The notes: generated from the sequence alone by a model not told the origin. 64,000 nucleotides of DNA from VYFG01 sp965248685 (GCA_965248685.1 CBDFKC010000004.1:1302001-1366000); one strand, 5' to 3'; positions 7,290 through 16,654 are shown, counted from the first letter of the stretch. A program made the numbers and translations.

Positions 7290-9338
7290 ATGTCTATACG
7301 GAAACGCTTAGTAGTAGCAAAAGTACCCTCATTGATTGGAATTGCAGTAGCGTTTGCTATGCCGACACTGGCTGGTGCAGCAACGCCAACAGTTCAGGTT
7401 CAGAATACTGAAGCCTTTACCACCAATTCCTATTTTGCCAATGCCATGATTAATGGCGAAGCCAAATTCAACGAGCCTATAGTGTTAGCCCAGAGCTCCA
7501 CCGACGATGAGCTGCTTGATGACGGTGATGAATTGCTCGATGACGGTGATGAATTACTCGATGACGATGAGTTGCTTGGTGATGATGAGTTGCTTGAAGA
7601 AGTTGCAGATGAAGCCGAGCAGGATACCGAAGAGGATGCTGCAGGCGCGGCCGCAGCACACGCAGCACTATTCACTGAAAGTCGTTATCCCTCCGCCGCA
7701 ACCTGCGGTACCTGCCATCCGAGGCATTATGATGAATGGTCAATATCCCAGCACTCCTATGCCCAGCTAAGTCCGGCGTATATGGCGCTGCAGAACTTTA
7801 TCAATTCCCAGGTAAATGGAACCAATGGAGATTTCTGTATTCGATGCCACAACCAGATTGGAATGAACCAGGGTGAGTCGCCACAGATATCTAATCTCGA
7901 GCGGCCACAGTCATCCCGGGAAGGAATTACCTGTGTAGTTTGTCACCGGGTAGAACATATTTATAATAAAGCCAGTGGGCGCATCGCATTGGTTGAAGGC
8001 GACTTACTGGATCCCGTATATGGTCCTACTGGTGATGCTGAATTGAAGAGAGTGCTGGATAATACCGACCAATATCGTGTGGTTACTACCGCTGAAGAAT
8101 CTGGTCGAAAAATCCACACTGGTGCGATTAAGTTTGCGCCAATATCTTCTTCAACCTTTTGTGGCCAATGTCATGATGTAACACTGTTGAACGGGTTTCG
8201 TCTGGAAGAAGCTTTCAGTGAATATCGAGGATCTCCCGCCGCCAAGAGGGGCGTTACTTGTCAGGATTGCCATATGGGTAAAGTTCAAGGCATCGTCTCA
8301 GGCTACAATGAGGGGCCTGCTGCGGTAATTGGTGGCGTTCCCACCAAGGATCGAAAACTGACCAACCATATTATGGCAGGACCTGATTACTCCCTGGTTC
8401 ATCCTGGAATATTCCCTCACAACGCTGATGCATTGGCCCTGGCTTCAATGGCTGAATGGCTGGAGTTTGACGTCGAAGCTGGCTGGGGTACGGATGAGTT
8501 TGAAGATAATGTTGCGGACGACTATGTGTTCCCCGAGGCATGGGACTTTATTGATGCCCGTTATGATGGACGTGCGATTTTGGATGTCCAGTTTGAAAAG
8601 CTTGAGTTTGTCAGGCAGAAAAGGCTGGAGGTATTGCGTAATGGCTATGGCATTGGTGAAATTAAGATCACGAAAGCGAGTCCTAATGGTATTAAATTTG
8701 CCGCCGAGGTTAAAAATCTGACCGATGGCCATAACACACCTACTGGATTTACCGGCGAGCGTCTGGTTTGGTTGCATGTTCAGGTTACCGATAGTGATGG
8801 CAATATGGTTTTCGAATCCGGTGACTCTGATCCAAATGGGGATGTGCGTGACGGTGAATCATCCTATGTCCACGCAGGTGAAATGCCAATTGATAAACAA
8901 TTGTTCAGCCTGCAGTCGCGTTTTTTGGTTCAAAGCATACGCGGCGGCGAAAGGGAAAGGACAGTTACCATTCCCTATTCCACGACCGCACTACCATTCT
9001 TGCGACCAACTCGTTTATCTTTGATACTCACCGGGGAATCTACTATTGAACGAAATCACCGAAAAGGTATCGAGCCATTGGGACATCGTTGGGCAAAGTA
9101 CAAGATTAGATCTAATCAGTTGACCGGCAAGGGTCCCTACAATGTGTCGGTAAAACTGATGGCGCAAATGTTTCCGATAAATTTAGTTACGACGATTCAG
9201 GTGGTTGGTTTCGACTATGGAATTAGCCCTCGCGCTGTAGCGGATGCGGTGGTTGCTGGTCGTGAAGCGCTTGTAGAAAGGTCATTTACTATTGATGTTG
9301 AAGAAGGTGCGGACAACAACACATTAGCCCAAGATTAA
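7290..9338 (+). CDS. Secreted pentaheme c-type cytochrome with acidic DELLDDG repeats
   Basis: The product is 682 residues. ATG 7290 is preferred because AAGAG precedes it; a TTG at 7260 is possible. A signal peptide covers about residues 1-30 (cleavage near LAGA). After it comes an acidic repeat block of DELLDDG and DDELL units. Five CxxCH haem sites lie near residues 139 (CGTCH), 183 (CIRCH), 215 (CVVCH), 291 (CGQCH) and 324 (CQDCH). The spacing recalls c554-type multihaem folds. The second half (about 430-682) has no haem site and looks beta-rich. A periplasmic or outer-membrane-associated electron carrier is likely. It is followed 42 bp later by an outer-membrane barrel gene, suggesting that the two products work as a pair. 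No catalytic haem with an unusual motif is evident, so a terminal reductase cannot be assigned. Confidence 0.85.
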   Translation: MSIRKRLVVAKVPSLIGIAVAFAMPTLAGAATPTVQVQNTEAFTTNSYFANAMINGEAKFNEPIVLAQSSTDDELLDDGDELLDDGDELLDDDELLGDDELLEEVADEAEQDTEEDAAGAAAAHAALFTESRYPSAATCGTCHPRHYDEWSISQHSYAQLSPAYMALQNFINSQVNGTNGDFCIRCHNQIGMNQGESPQISNLERPQSSREGITCVVCHRVEHIYNKASGRIALVEGDLLDPVYGPTGDAELKRVLDNTDQYRVVTTAEESGRKIHTGAIKFAPISSSTFCGQCHDVTLLNGFRLEEAFSEYRGSPAAKRGVTCQDCHMGKVQGIVSGYNEGPAAVIGGVPTKDRKLTNHIMAGPDYSLVHPGIFPHNADALALASMAEWLEFDVEAGWGTDEFEDNVADDYVFPEAWDFIDARYDGRAILDVQFEKLEFVRQKRLEVLRNGYGIGEIKITKASPNGIKFAAEVKNLTDGHNTPTGFTGERLVWLHVQVTDSDGNMVFESGDSDPNGDVRDGESSYVHAGEMPIDKQLFSLQSRFLVQSIRGGERERTVTIPYSTTALPFLRPTRLSLILTGESTIERNHRKGIEPLGHRWAKYKIRSNQLTGKGPYNVSVKLMAQMFPINLVTTIQVVGFDYGISPRAVADAVVAGREALVERSFTIDVEEGADNNTLAQD

Positions 9339-9380
9339 AATATCAGAACGCGTCTAAGGACATAATAGAGGTAGTAAAAA

Positions 9381-10922
9381 ATGCGATTGTTCGAAAATAA
9401 AAGCAAAAGTTGTTCTCCGAAAAGATGCCAGCCACTAGCGTCAATTTCGCTGGCAGTGTTACTGATGTCAGCCTTGATCATCCCCGTGGGGGCGGTCAAT
9501 GCGTCTGGTGGGGGAGAATCCACAAAAGATGGTTTTACTTTATACCCCTTGGGTGAAACTTCCGGTATTCCCCGGTTATCTGACGAGCCAGCGCCCTATG
9601 CGGTGGTGCCAGAACGACCTGCGCTTCCGATAGAATGGGGCTGTAAGTTTCTTGGCAATGGTTTGATTGAAAGAGGCTTTGTGCTACCAGGAGGTGCAGT
9701 ATGGACACCCTGTCTATTAGTATTTGGTACTAATCGAACTGCGCTGCAAACATTCCAGTCAATCGGACCTCCTGGGCGTGTCACCGAACTGCGAAATCGA
9801 TTGGACATTTTTGCCAATTTACAATTAACCCAGACGGAAAAATGTATCATTGGTCTTGGTGCGACAGATGACAATGATTTCACCAAGTTTAGTGGTTATG
9901 GGTTTACCGCCGATAATCGGCCTGAACTTGAAGGCAGTGAATATGAGGGGCCATATGTACGGGCTCTATTCTGTGAAGGTGACTTTGGAGCATTATTTCC
10001 CAATTTAGATCGTAAAGGGGCCAAGCACCTTGATTGGGGATTCGCTTTTGGTCGCCAACAGCTGACCTTCCAGGAAGGAATTATGATCAATGATGTGCAG
10101 GATGGTATTGGTATTGTTCGTAATACTATTAATAGCGTTCCCGGCATATCTAACATTAGATTTACCGCCTGGGCTGGATTGAAAAGCATTGATCGTGGAA
10201 CTCCGGCTAATATACAACGTCTTTCAGAGCCAGGTTTTTATGGTACTTTTTGGCAGTTTGACGCACCGGTTACAACCTGGGCTCTGGATATTGCAGCGCT
10301 AAAAGATACCAACGATCAAGCAACCGGTGGTGATGGCTACTTCCTTGGCATTGCAGCAACCCAGCGAGCCTGGTCACCGTGGCATGGACTTGGTGTGGTC
10401 AATACTACGTATCGAGTAAATTCGTCCTTTGCGGACGGGGATGAAACCCCGTTGATGCAGGATGGAACACTGGTTTCAGCAGAATTTTCCTGGACGCCGC
10501 ATAACTCTGATGACGTGGTTTACATCAACCCTTTCTGGAACATAGATAATTTCACCCAGGCGGGGCGTGAACCAATCGTTGGTGGACCATTGGCACCACT
10601 AGGGATCAGTTTTGCTTCACCCAGCCTTGGTAACCATTTATCTGAATTGAATAGTTTCACCGCAGGTGGATCCCTCGTAGGTATCGCCATGGGATACCAA
10701 GCGTTTTGGGATCAACATCGTCGTAATCTTGTTATAGAACTTGCTGGAACTTCTGGATTAGATTCTGGCGTCGACGCCCAACGCGACTCAGCGGCATTGA
10801 CGGTACAGTTTCAGCAGGCGATTAAACAACATTATCTGCTGCAACTTGATGCATTCGTGTCTTATCTGGAAGGAGCGGACAACGGCTCTGGTGCCCGTAT
10901 AGAGTTCCTGGTGCAGTTTTAA
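9381..10922 (+). CDS. Outer-membrane beta-barrel protein paired with the pentaheme cytochrome
   Basis: This 513-residue protein has a long N-terminal signal region, with the hydrophobic core near residues 22-38 and cleavage near VNASGG. It ends in phenylalanine (FLVQF), the classic C-terminal signature of outer-membrane barrels. Much of the body alternates polar and hydrophobic residues with frequent aromatic girdle residues. Only a few cysteines are present and no haem motif. An AGAGG ribosome site precedes the start. It is cotranscribed with the pentaheme cytochrome 42 bp upstream, and a strong terminator follows. Porin-cytochrome pairs carry electrons across the outer membrane in several bacteria. 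That role is possible here, but the barrel does not visibly resemble MtrB, and a plain porin is the alternative. Confidence 0.72.
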   Translation: MRLFENKSKSCSPKRCQPLASISLAVLLMSALIIPVGAVNASGGGESTKDGFTLYPLGETSGIPRLSDEPAPYAVVPERPALPIEWGCKFLGNGLIERGFVLPGGAVWTPCLLVFGTNRTALQTFQSIGPPGRVTELRNRLDIFANLQLTQTEKCIIGLGATDDNDFTKFSGYGFTADNRPELEGSEYEGPYVRALFCEGDFGALFPNLDRKGAKHLDWGFAFGRQQLTFQEGIMINDVQDGIGIVRNTINSVPGISNIRFTAWAGLKSIDRGTPANIQRLSEPGFYGTFWQFDAPVTTWALDIAALKDTNDQATGGDGYFLGIAATQRAWSPWHGLGVVNTTYRVNSSFADGDETPLMQDGTLVSAEFSWTPHNSDDVVYINPFWNIDNFTQAGREPIVGGPLAPLGISFASPSLGNHLSELNSFTAGGSLVGIAMGYQAFWDQHRRNLVIELAGTSGLDSGVDAQRDSAALTVQFQQAIKQHYLLQLDAFVSYLEGADNGSGARIEFLVQF

Positions 10923-10954
10923 TCGAAGATTTAATCTTCACATCAATATACTGA

Positions 10955-10988
10955 CCCCTGGGCGTTTAAATTCGCCCAGGGGTTTTTT
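10955..10988 (+). terminator. Rho-independent terminator of the pentaheme/barrel operon
   Basis: CCCCTGGGCG (10955-10964) and CGCCCAGGGG (10973-10982) form a perfect 10-bp stem around an 8-nt AT loop, followed by six T. It lies 32 bp after the barrel stop codon. Confidence 0.95.
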
Positions 10989-11134
10989 AATGGTAGGTCG
11001 ATGTCGAAGCTGAGGATTGCATTGAGCCAGGAAACATACATTTAATGAACAAAGTAGTAAGTCGACTTCTCAGTTCTTGAACTCACTGTATTGTTGCAAT
11101 AAATCACAGCTTTCTAATTTAGAAAATGGTCGTT

Positions 11135-12322
11135 TCAGGATGCAATGCGATCCTTGTCACGGTCATCATAAGCCCGAACTGCTGATACTAAATCAGGAGT
11201 CTCATCTGTTTCGCAATCCTGGTCGAATTGGGTAAGTCGCATCGTGTACCAAGCTGTTATACCGCCAACTGGTGGCGACTCGAACCGTGGAAACACAGGG
11301 TCCCCCGACTGACCTTTCAGCCAACGGCCTGGAAGTGCGGGGTCTAGCGCTAATGCACGAGCAAGCCCAATCAAATCTGCGTCACCACCTGATATAGCAC
11401 TCACCATCTGATCCAATGTTTTGAATCCACCAGTTACCATTAATGGCTTTCCAGTTCGCTCGCTAGCACGCTTCGCAAAATCGAGGAAGTATGGCCCTGT
11501 TCCTGTTCCTGTTCCTGCTTCGTCGGAGGCGGATTTCGCACCTGGAAAGTATGTGCCTCCACTTATATCGATTAGATCAATACCAGTTTTATCCAGTGCT
11601 GAGACCACTTCAAGTGCGTCCACTTCCTCGAATCCTCCTTCTAGTTGATCTGTCGCATTCAACTTTACTGCAACCGCAAACTGAGCATCAACAGCGCTTC
11701 GTACTGCGTCAACCACCTCGATCAAAAGTCGCATGCACGATTCGATAGAACCGCCATATTCGTCGACGCGATTGTTGAATAGTGGCGAGAGAGACTGACT
11801 CAGCAAAAACCCATGAGCGGCATGAATCTGGACGCCGCCAAAGCCGAGGCTTTGGGCCATACTGGCTGATCGTGCGAATTCTGACGGTATGTTGCGTATC
11901 TCTTGGAGTGTCAAGCCTTTGCAACTTAGCCTGGGTATGTCGATTACACTGGGTCCCTTTGGGCTGCTGATCGGAGGATGTGCCATAGCACCGGCCTGAC
12001 CAAGCTGAAGCCAGAGCTGAGCTCCATTAGTGGTGCCCCTATGGGCGAGTTCCTTGAGTTTTGCACAATTGGAATCCGGGTGCAGTACAAGATTACTAGG
12101 CTTCTCAGCGAAATAGGGAGAGCCTTGAACCTCACCGACGATCATCGCTGCAACACCACCATTGGCCCATCGTTCATAGAGGCGAATCTGCGCGTCGGTG
12201 GGATTGCCGCGCCCATCGCCTAGCGAATCAGACATGGCTGATTTGACAATGCGGTTCTTTAATACCGTTCCGCAAGGGAGTTCCAGAGGCCGGAAAAGTG
12301 CTTCGTGATTTTTATTGGTCAT
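11135..12322 (-). CDS. Old-yellow-enzyme family NADH:flavin oxidoreductase
   Basis: The product is 395 residues, a single FMN-binding TIM barrel without the Fe-S or second Rossmann domain of the larger oxidoreductase at 2472. Family motifs include FRPLELPCGTVLKNRIV at the N-terminus and the substrate/flavin segment IHAAHGFLLSQSLSP followed by NNRVDEYGGS. The later phosphate-binding part reads VTGGF and IGLARAL. Such enzymes reduce activated C=C bonds or nitro groups using NAD(P)H; the natural substrate cannot be told. A terminator-like hairpin lies between this gene and the electron-transfer operon upstream, so it is probably transcribed separately. Confidence 0.88.
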   Translation of the reverse strand: MTNKNHEALFRPLELPCGTVLKNRIVKSAMSDSLGDGRGNPTDAQIRLYERWANGGVAAMIVGEVQGSPYFAEKPSNLVLHPDSNCAKLKELAHRGTTNGAQLWLQLGQAGAMAHPPISSPKGPSVIDIPRLSCKGLTLQEIRNIPSEFARSASMAQSLGFGGVQIHAAHGFLLSQSLSPLFNNRVDEYGGSIESCMRLLIEVVDAVRSAVDAQFAVAVKLNATDQLEGGFEEVDALEVVSALDKTGIDLIDISGGTYFPGAKSASDEAGTGTGTGPYFLDFAKRASERTGKPLMVTGGFKTLDQMVSAISGGDADLIGLARALALDPALPGRWLKGQSGDPVFPRFESPPVGGITAWYTMRLTQFDQDCETDETPDLVSAVRAYDDRDKDRIAS

Positions 12323-12370
12323 GTGATGATCCTAACCACAAATCCCGGTAAAAAAGCTAGGCGTGGAAAA

Positions 12371-12399
12371 CCGTCAGGGTGTTGCCTTGGGTCTGACGG
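12371..12399 (-). terminator. Hairpin terminating the minus-strand electron-transfer operon
   Basis: On the minus strand CCGTCAG and CTGACGG form a 7-bp stem around a 15-nt loop and are followed by TTTT. It lies about 160 bp past the stop of the last cytochrome gene of the operon and about 50 bp before the flavin oxidoreductase start. It could alternatively be an operator for that oxidoreductase. Confidence 0.6.
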
Positions 12400-12561
12400 T
12401 GTCAAATGACCAATAGACTGATACCACCAGTTTCAAGTTGGTAACAATAAACTGGCAATACAGAATGGACAAAATCTATCCTGCGAGTCTTCCCAGGTAA
12501 AAATTAGAAACAAGTTTGCAAAATTTGTTTTCTAAAGAGTCCCTAAAAATTGGTAGAGATC

Positions 12562-13356
12562 TCACTCTCCGGTACTTAGTTGACCTTCACTTTCTACAGT
12601 TGGGGCAAAACTACCTATGTGATAGCTGTGACAGGTAAGACAGGTTTCACCAACCTTGTCTTCCTGGTGACATTGGGTGCAGGTCTGTTGTGAAATTGAT
12701 TTGAAGTTACTGGCGAAAGTTAGTGGATCTTGATCTTCGAAACCTTTGGCAAAATCTGATTCCTTGTCAAATGCATGGCAAGTGGAGCACCCGTCCTGAT
12801 CCAGCAGATTAAAATGGGCGACGTGGGAGAACTTATTAAACTCGTGAATCTGGGGGTCACTTTGTCTAACCCTCCAATTTACCTTCGCTCCATTTTCAAC
12901 TTTATCAATACTATGACATTTAAAACAGGATCCGGGCGTTGATTCATCGCTAATACTTTTGAATACATTGGCGTAGAGCTCGGTTGATTGTTCTGAGCTG
13001 ACGTCAACCCATGCTTTGACAAAGCGGTCGGCATGGTCAGTAGGGCGATACCTGATTTGAAACTCGTCCAGATACCAGCCGCCTGCGGCTGCGCGATCTT
13101 CCGATGGTAGTCTGGGGTCTTCGAAAACCATTGATTCTTCTTCCTCGACAGAGTCGTCTGAATCGTCTTCCGCTAATTCATCTATGTCGATTTCAGTATC
13201 TGAATCGATTTCTTCTTCATCATCAGCGAACAAAGCATCGAATTCACTCTCAATATTCGCTTCGAGAGCGGATTCCGATTGGGTAATTGCACTATTTGCC
13301 ATGATCAGAGAGCCAACCAGTACAAACAATGTCAGTGCTGTTTTTCGGTTAATCAT
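12562..13356 (-). CDS. Secreted tetraheme cytochrome c with an ESEFDALF acidic motif
   Basis: This 264-residue protein has an N-terminal signal sequence (hydrophobic residues 8-24). Next comes an acidic low-complexity region (about 36-80) that opens with ESEFDALFADDEEE. Four CxxCH sites lie at residues 144 (CFKCH), 190 (CSTCH), 226 (CTQCH) and 239 (CLTCH). Several free histidines, such as FSHVAHF (176-182), are placed as in c3/c7-type folds with bis-His haems. It is the last gene of the electron-transfer operon, 88 bp after the hexaheme gene, and shares the ESEFxALF motif with it. A soluble periplasmic shuttle is the natural reading. The acidic tether may dock it to a partner. Confidence 0.87.
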   Translation of the reverse strand: MINRKTALTLFVLVGSLIMANSAITQSESALEANIESEFDALFADDEEEIDSDTEIDIDELAEDDSDDSVEEEESMVFEDPRLPSEDRAAAGGWYLDEFQIRYRPTDHADRFVKAWVDVSSEQSTELYANVFKSISDESTPGSCFKCHSIDKVENGAKVNWRVRQSDPQIHEFNKFSHVAHFNLLDQDGCSTCHAFDKESDFAKGFEDQDPLTFASNFKSISQQTCTQCHQEDKVGETCLTCHSYHIGSFAPTVESEGQLSTGE

Positions 13357-13444
13357 ATTGGGTTAACTCGGTGGTGGAGGCGACCACAAGCAATATTTTT
13401 TTGAACCCGCGATGCCATTGCTTCATAATTTTGCATTGTCTTCG

Positions 13445-16400
13445 TCAATTCACCCTTATGGTGTAGCTAGCCTCACCGTAACGGCCACCGGTTGCTTGAT
13501 TATAAGCGTCTACTACTTCTTCCATGGAGGATACTGGAAGGGATTCAAAGTCGGCAAATTTCAACGTGCTCGGAAGGATCGTGTATACCGACTTCTCTGT
13601 AAGGACGCAATGAATGGTTTCGCCATCGGCGTCAGCAGTAATTGAATACCCTGTAGAATCGGGCAGGGCAATCGAACCTGTGTTGGCGAGATATCCATCC
13701 GGTGTAAACCGATTGGGAAATATCCTCATGATGACACCTTGTCCTGCCAGGTAGCAATTGACGAAACCATCGGTGTCCGATTTGATGGTCAAAAATACTT
13801 CTTCTCCCAGCCCATAGCTGTTTATCACAGAGGCAGCGGTTAGTCCTAAAACTATTGGGTCAAATATCGTTTCGACCACCGTTTCAGTATCAGAGATTGC
13901 ACCCACTTGAGTAGTGTCTTCTTCGATGGCTGGGACTTCAGGCTGATCAGTACTGCCAAGTTCGGGTTCTGTCACCGGATCAATTTTAGCAGTAACAGAT
14001 TCGTCTTCGGTCTCAGGTACGGTTTTCGGTTCGGGTTCAAATATAGTTTCGGATCCTGTTTCGCCGGTAGGTTGCTCCAGAGATTCTTCGATCTCATCAC
14101 TTACAGCTTCGGTTTTTTTCTCTGGCATCACCTCTGGATCGGTAGCCGGCTCCATAATTTGCTGCGTTCCATCAGTGACCAGTTCACCTTCGTCTACATC
14201 CACGGGTTCTGTTTCGGGCAAGGGTTCGATCATCGACTCTACCGCATCATTCCCAGCCTCGTCGTCCGCAGCCATTGTGTCGGTGTCGGTTTCGGTCTTT
14301 GAACCTTCCAATTGCTGGGTGTCTTCAACCTCCGGCGCAGACTCTGCCGAAGGCATTACAACTGTCTCATCTTCTTTTTCCATGGGTTGTTCAACTTGTT
14401 CCGAGGTGGTCTCGGCATGAGTATCAGTCTCTACGTCTTGCTGAATATCTTGAGTATCCGGTTGAGAAGTCTCCTCTGTAGCTGTATCGGGGCTTGTCGA
14501 GGAACTATCCATTACCTGGTCGTCGGTTTCTTTAGTTTCCTCCGGTGCATCAGTTTCGTGATCTTCTCCGAACAAGGCGTTAAATTCGCTCTCGGTCTGA
14601 CTCTCTAAAGTGTCTTCGGTAGCACTTTCACCTTCTCCATCATCTTCCCCAAACAGGGCATTAAACTCGCTCTCTGTCTGACTTTCCAAAGTATCTTCGG
14701 TAGCGTTTTCACCTTCTCCATCATCTTCCCCAAACAGGGCATTAAACTCGCTCTCGGTTTGACTCTCCACAGTGTCTTCGGTGGCGGTTTCGCTTTCCCC
14801 TTCGTCATCTCCAAACAGGGCATTAAATTCGCTCTCGGTCTGACTCTCCAAAGTGTCTTTGGTGGCGGTTTCGCTTTCCCCTTCATCATCTCCAAACAGG
14901 GCATTAAATTCGCTCTCGGTCTGACTCTCCAAAGTGTCTTTGGTGGCGGTTTCGCTTTCCCCTTCGTCTTCCCCAAAAAGAGCACTAAATTCGCTCTCGG
15001 TCTGACCCTCTGCAGCGTCTTCGGTGGCGGCTTCGCTGTCTGAACTATCCTCGGTTTTATTTTCTGTGTTCTCCGTGGACTTTTTTCCACACAATTTATT
15101 GCATTCGTTAACTTTAGATTTTGCCGCTTCTTCTTCTTCCAACAATTTAGACGCTATGCTTTCTGCCGACAATGGGGAAGGTGTTTCAACGCCAGATCTA
15201 AACTTTTGGACTTCTTCGAATAATGATGGGAACCATTGAAGCCTTGCAGTCTCAAGTAAATCCGGCGGCAGAGCGGCCAAAATTCCTTTTTTCTGACGTT
15301 TTTCTAGCGTATCCCCGGACAGTCCTGCCAGGCGTTCTAAAATTGCCTCAGACCCCCTGGCTTCCAGATCGTAGAAAAACTCTTTAACAGTCCAAACCAG
15401 ATTTTTAACGCTGGACAATTGGTCGTCACTGGCGTCCGTTAGATCCAATAAATCCAGTTCTGAAATTTCAGCGCTTGTTTCAGCAAATCCTGGTGAGTTG
15501 CTTAGTAGCAGGTGCATATAAGGAGACAATTCATTTTCCGCAAATTCAGGCCATTCACCAATTGCAACCCCGCGGTCCGCCAGGGTTTCAACATCGAGTC
15601 CAGGTAAACCAAATACAGGAATACCTTTAGCAGAGGCCCTGGATGTTCCTTCGACCTGGCTACCATGACAAATTTCACAGGTTTTCTCGAAGCTTTGGGT
15701 AACCATTTTGCCACCACCAATTTGGGTGACATGACAATCCAGACAGGCTTTCGGTGCATTTTCCAGATTCTCGTCTTCAGTAAAATGCTTCTCAATATGC
15801 GTTATATGATCAAAATTCAGGTGAGTGCGACGATTATTAGGATAATTGGTAAATGTCGGGTGACCGTCATTAAAACTGTTAAATTGGTTTTGGTGGCAGA
15901 CCACGCAAACCTCGTCATCCAATGCTGCCAGGTCACTCTTACTGCCGAGGTGTTCCTTATGGCAGGTGCTGCAATTGACGATATCTCCTATGTCCGGTGT
16001 ACTGTCCAAAATAGAAGAGGACAAATTAATTGTTAGGGATGCAGTTGAGCCTGCTGATGCCTGTGCGGTTAATTCTTCCAATTCCTGGGCACTGAGACTA
16101 TGCGCAGCCAGCGCATTGCCTCCAAGGTCATGACACGATTGACATTGTTGGCTATCCATATCATGGTCATATTTTCCAATTAGTGAAGACACCCATTGGG
16201 GAAACCCACCGTTCACCGAGGTATGGCAGGTGTTGCAATCGGTCAAACTGGCATGGGCTCGGGAAAGCTCTCCCGGAGATAAAAATTTCAGGCTATTGGG
16301 TAACGCGAACATTACCAGCAGGATACCAAGGGTAAGCCCAACCGCCCATCTGACCACAGTGCCGCGTTTGGATCTCCAGCTTTTGACTGGCTGGCAAGGT

Positions 16401-16654
16401 GTTATTGGCTTACAACATGAACCATCGGCATTTGGTCCGGTTTTACAAGGTCCGCCAAAAAATTGCGATCGAGTACAACTCCATCGATCTCCGGATTTAG
16501 CCGGTTCACATTCCGCGGTAGCGCGACATCCGCCTTTCTTGTCTGGTCCAATTTGACAGGGTTTTCCCTCTGCTGCATATCCGCAGACCCAGGGTTTATC
16601 AGGGCGCTCGTAGGGACTCGATCGAAAATCAAATTTTTGCAGGGGTTTGACCAT
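13445..16654 (-). CDS. Giant membrane-anchored hexaheme cytochrome with acidic repeat tether and DUF4384-like domain
   Basis: The product is 1069 residues. ATG 16654 is chosen because it overlaps the stop of the upstream gene as TAATG. Domain order: an N-terminal cytoplasmic cysteine cluster (nine Cys between 24 and 87, in two GxPCxxGPxxxGxC-like units); one transmembrane helix (about 99-118); six CxxCH haem sites at 140, 171, 228, 250, 304 and 326; a mostly helical region; an acidic repeat array at about 545-700; a long Glu/Asp/Thr-rich linker; and a C-terminal domain with VFLTIKSDTDGFVNCYL and RIFPNRF resembling DUF4384. DUF4384 modules often bind partners or envelope components. The topology predicts haems and tail in the periplasm. 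It probably accepts electrons from the b-type protein encoded just upstream. The combination of domains is unfamiliar to me. Confidence 0.85.
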   Translation of the reverse strand: MVKPLQKFDFRSSPYERPDKPWVCGYAAEGKPCQIGPDKKGGCRATAECEPAKSGDRWSCTRSQFFGGPCKTGPNADGSCCKPITPCQPVKSWRSKRGTVVRWAVGLTLGILLVMFALPNSLKFLSPGELSRAHASLTDCNTCHTSVNGGFPQWVSSLIGKYDHDMDSQQCQSCHDLGGNALAAHSLSAQELEELTAQASAGSTASLTINLSSSILDSTPDIGDIVNCSTCHKEHLGSKSDLAALDDEVCVVCHQNQFNSFNDGHPTFTNYPNNRRTHLNFDHITHIEKHFTEDENLENAPKACLDCHVTQIGGGKMVTQSFEKTCEICHGSQVEGTSRASAKGIPVFGLPGLDVETLADRGVAIGEWPEFAENELSPYMHLLLSNSPGFAETSAEISELDLLDLTDASDDQLSSVKNLVWTVKEFFYDLEARGSEAILERLAGLSGDTLEKRQKKGILAALPPDLLETARLQWFPSLFEEVQKFRSGVETPSPLSAESIASKLLEEEEAAKSKVNECNKLCGKKSTENTENKTEDSSDSEAATEDAAEGQTESEFSALFGEDEGESETATKDTLESQTESEFNALFGDDEGESETATKDTLESQTESEFNALFGDDEGESETATEDTVESQTESEFNALFGEDDGEGENATEDTLESQTESEFNALFGEDDGEGESATEDTLESQTESEFNALFGEDHETDAPEETKETDDQVMDSSSTSPDTATEETSQPDTQDIQQDVETDTHAETTSEQVEQPMEKEDETVVMPSAESAPEVEDTQQLEGSKTETDTDTMAADDEAGNDAVESMIEPLPETEPVDVDEGELVTDGTQQIMEPATDPEVMPEKKTEAVSDEIEESLEQPTGETGSETIFEPEPKTVPETEDESVTAKIDPVTEPELGSTDQPEVPAIEEDTTQVGAISDTETVVETIFDPIVLGLTAASVINSYGLGEEVFLTIKSDTDGFVNCYLAGQGVIMRIFPNRFTPDGYLANTGSIALPDSTGYSITADADGETIHCVLTEKSVYTILPSTLKFADFESLPVSSMEEVVDAYNQATGGRYGEASYTIRVN
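14560..15015. repeat. Six copies of a roughly 81-bp tandem repeat in the hexaheme gene
   Basis: On the minus strand each unit encodes TESEFNALFG, then two or three acidic residues, then a Gly/Glu/Ser/Thr linker ending LESQ. The period is 27 codons. The central units are nearly identical at DNA level and the outer ones diverge. Antisense open frames across this stretch are by-products of the repeat. Confidence 0.93.

Noticed and set aside
14605..15090. Antisense and alternate frames over the hexaheme repeat array
   Set aside because: Long open stretches arise because the repeated 81-bp unit lacks stops in several frames. No ribosome site or family similarity supports them.
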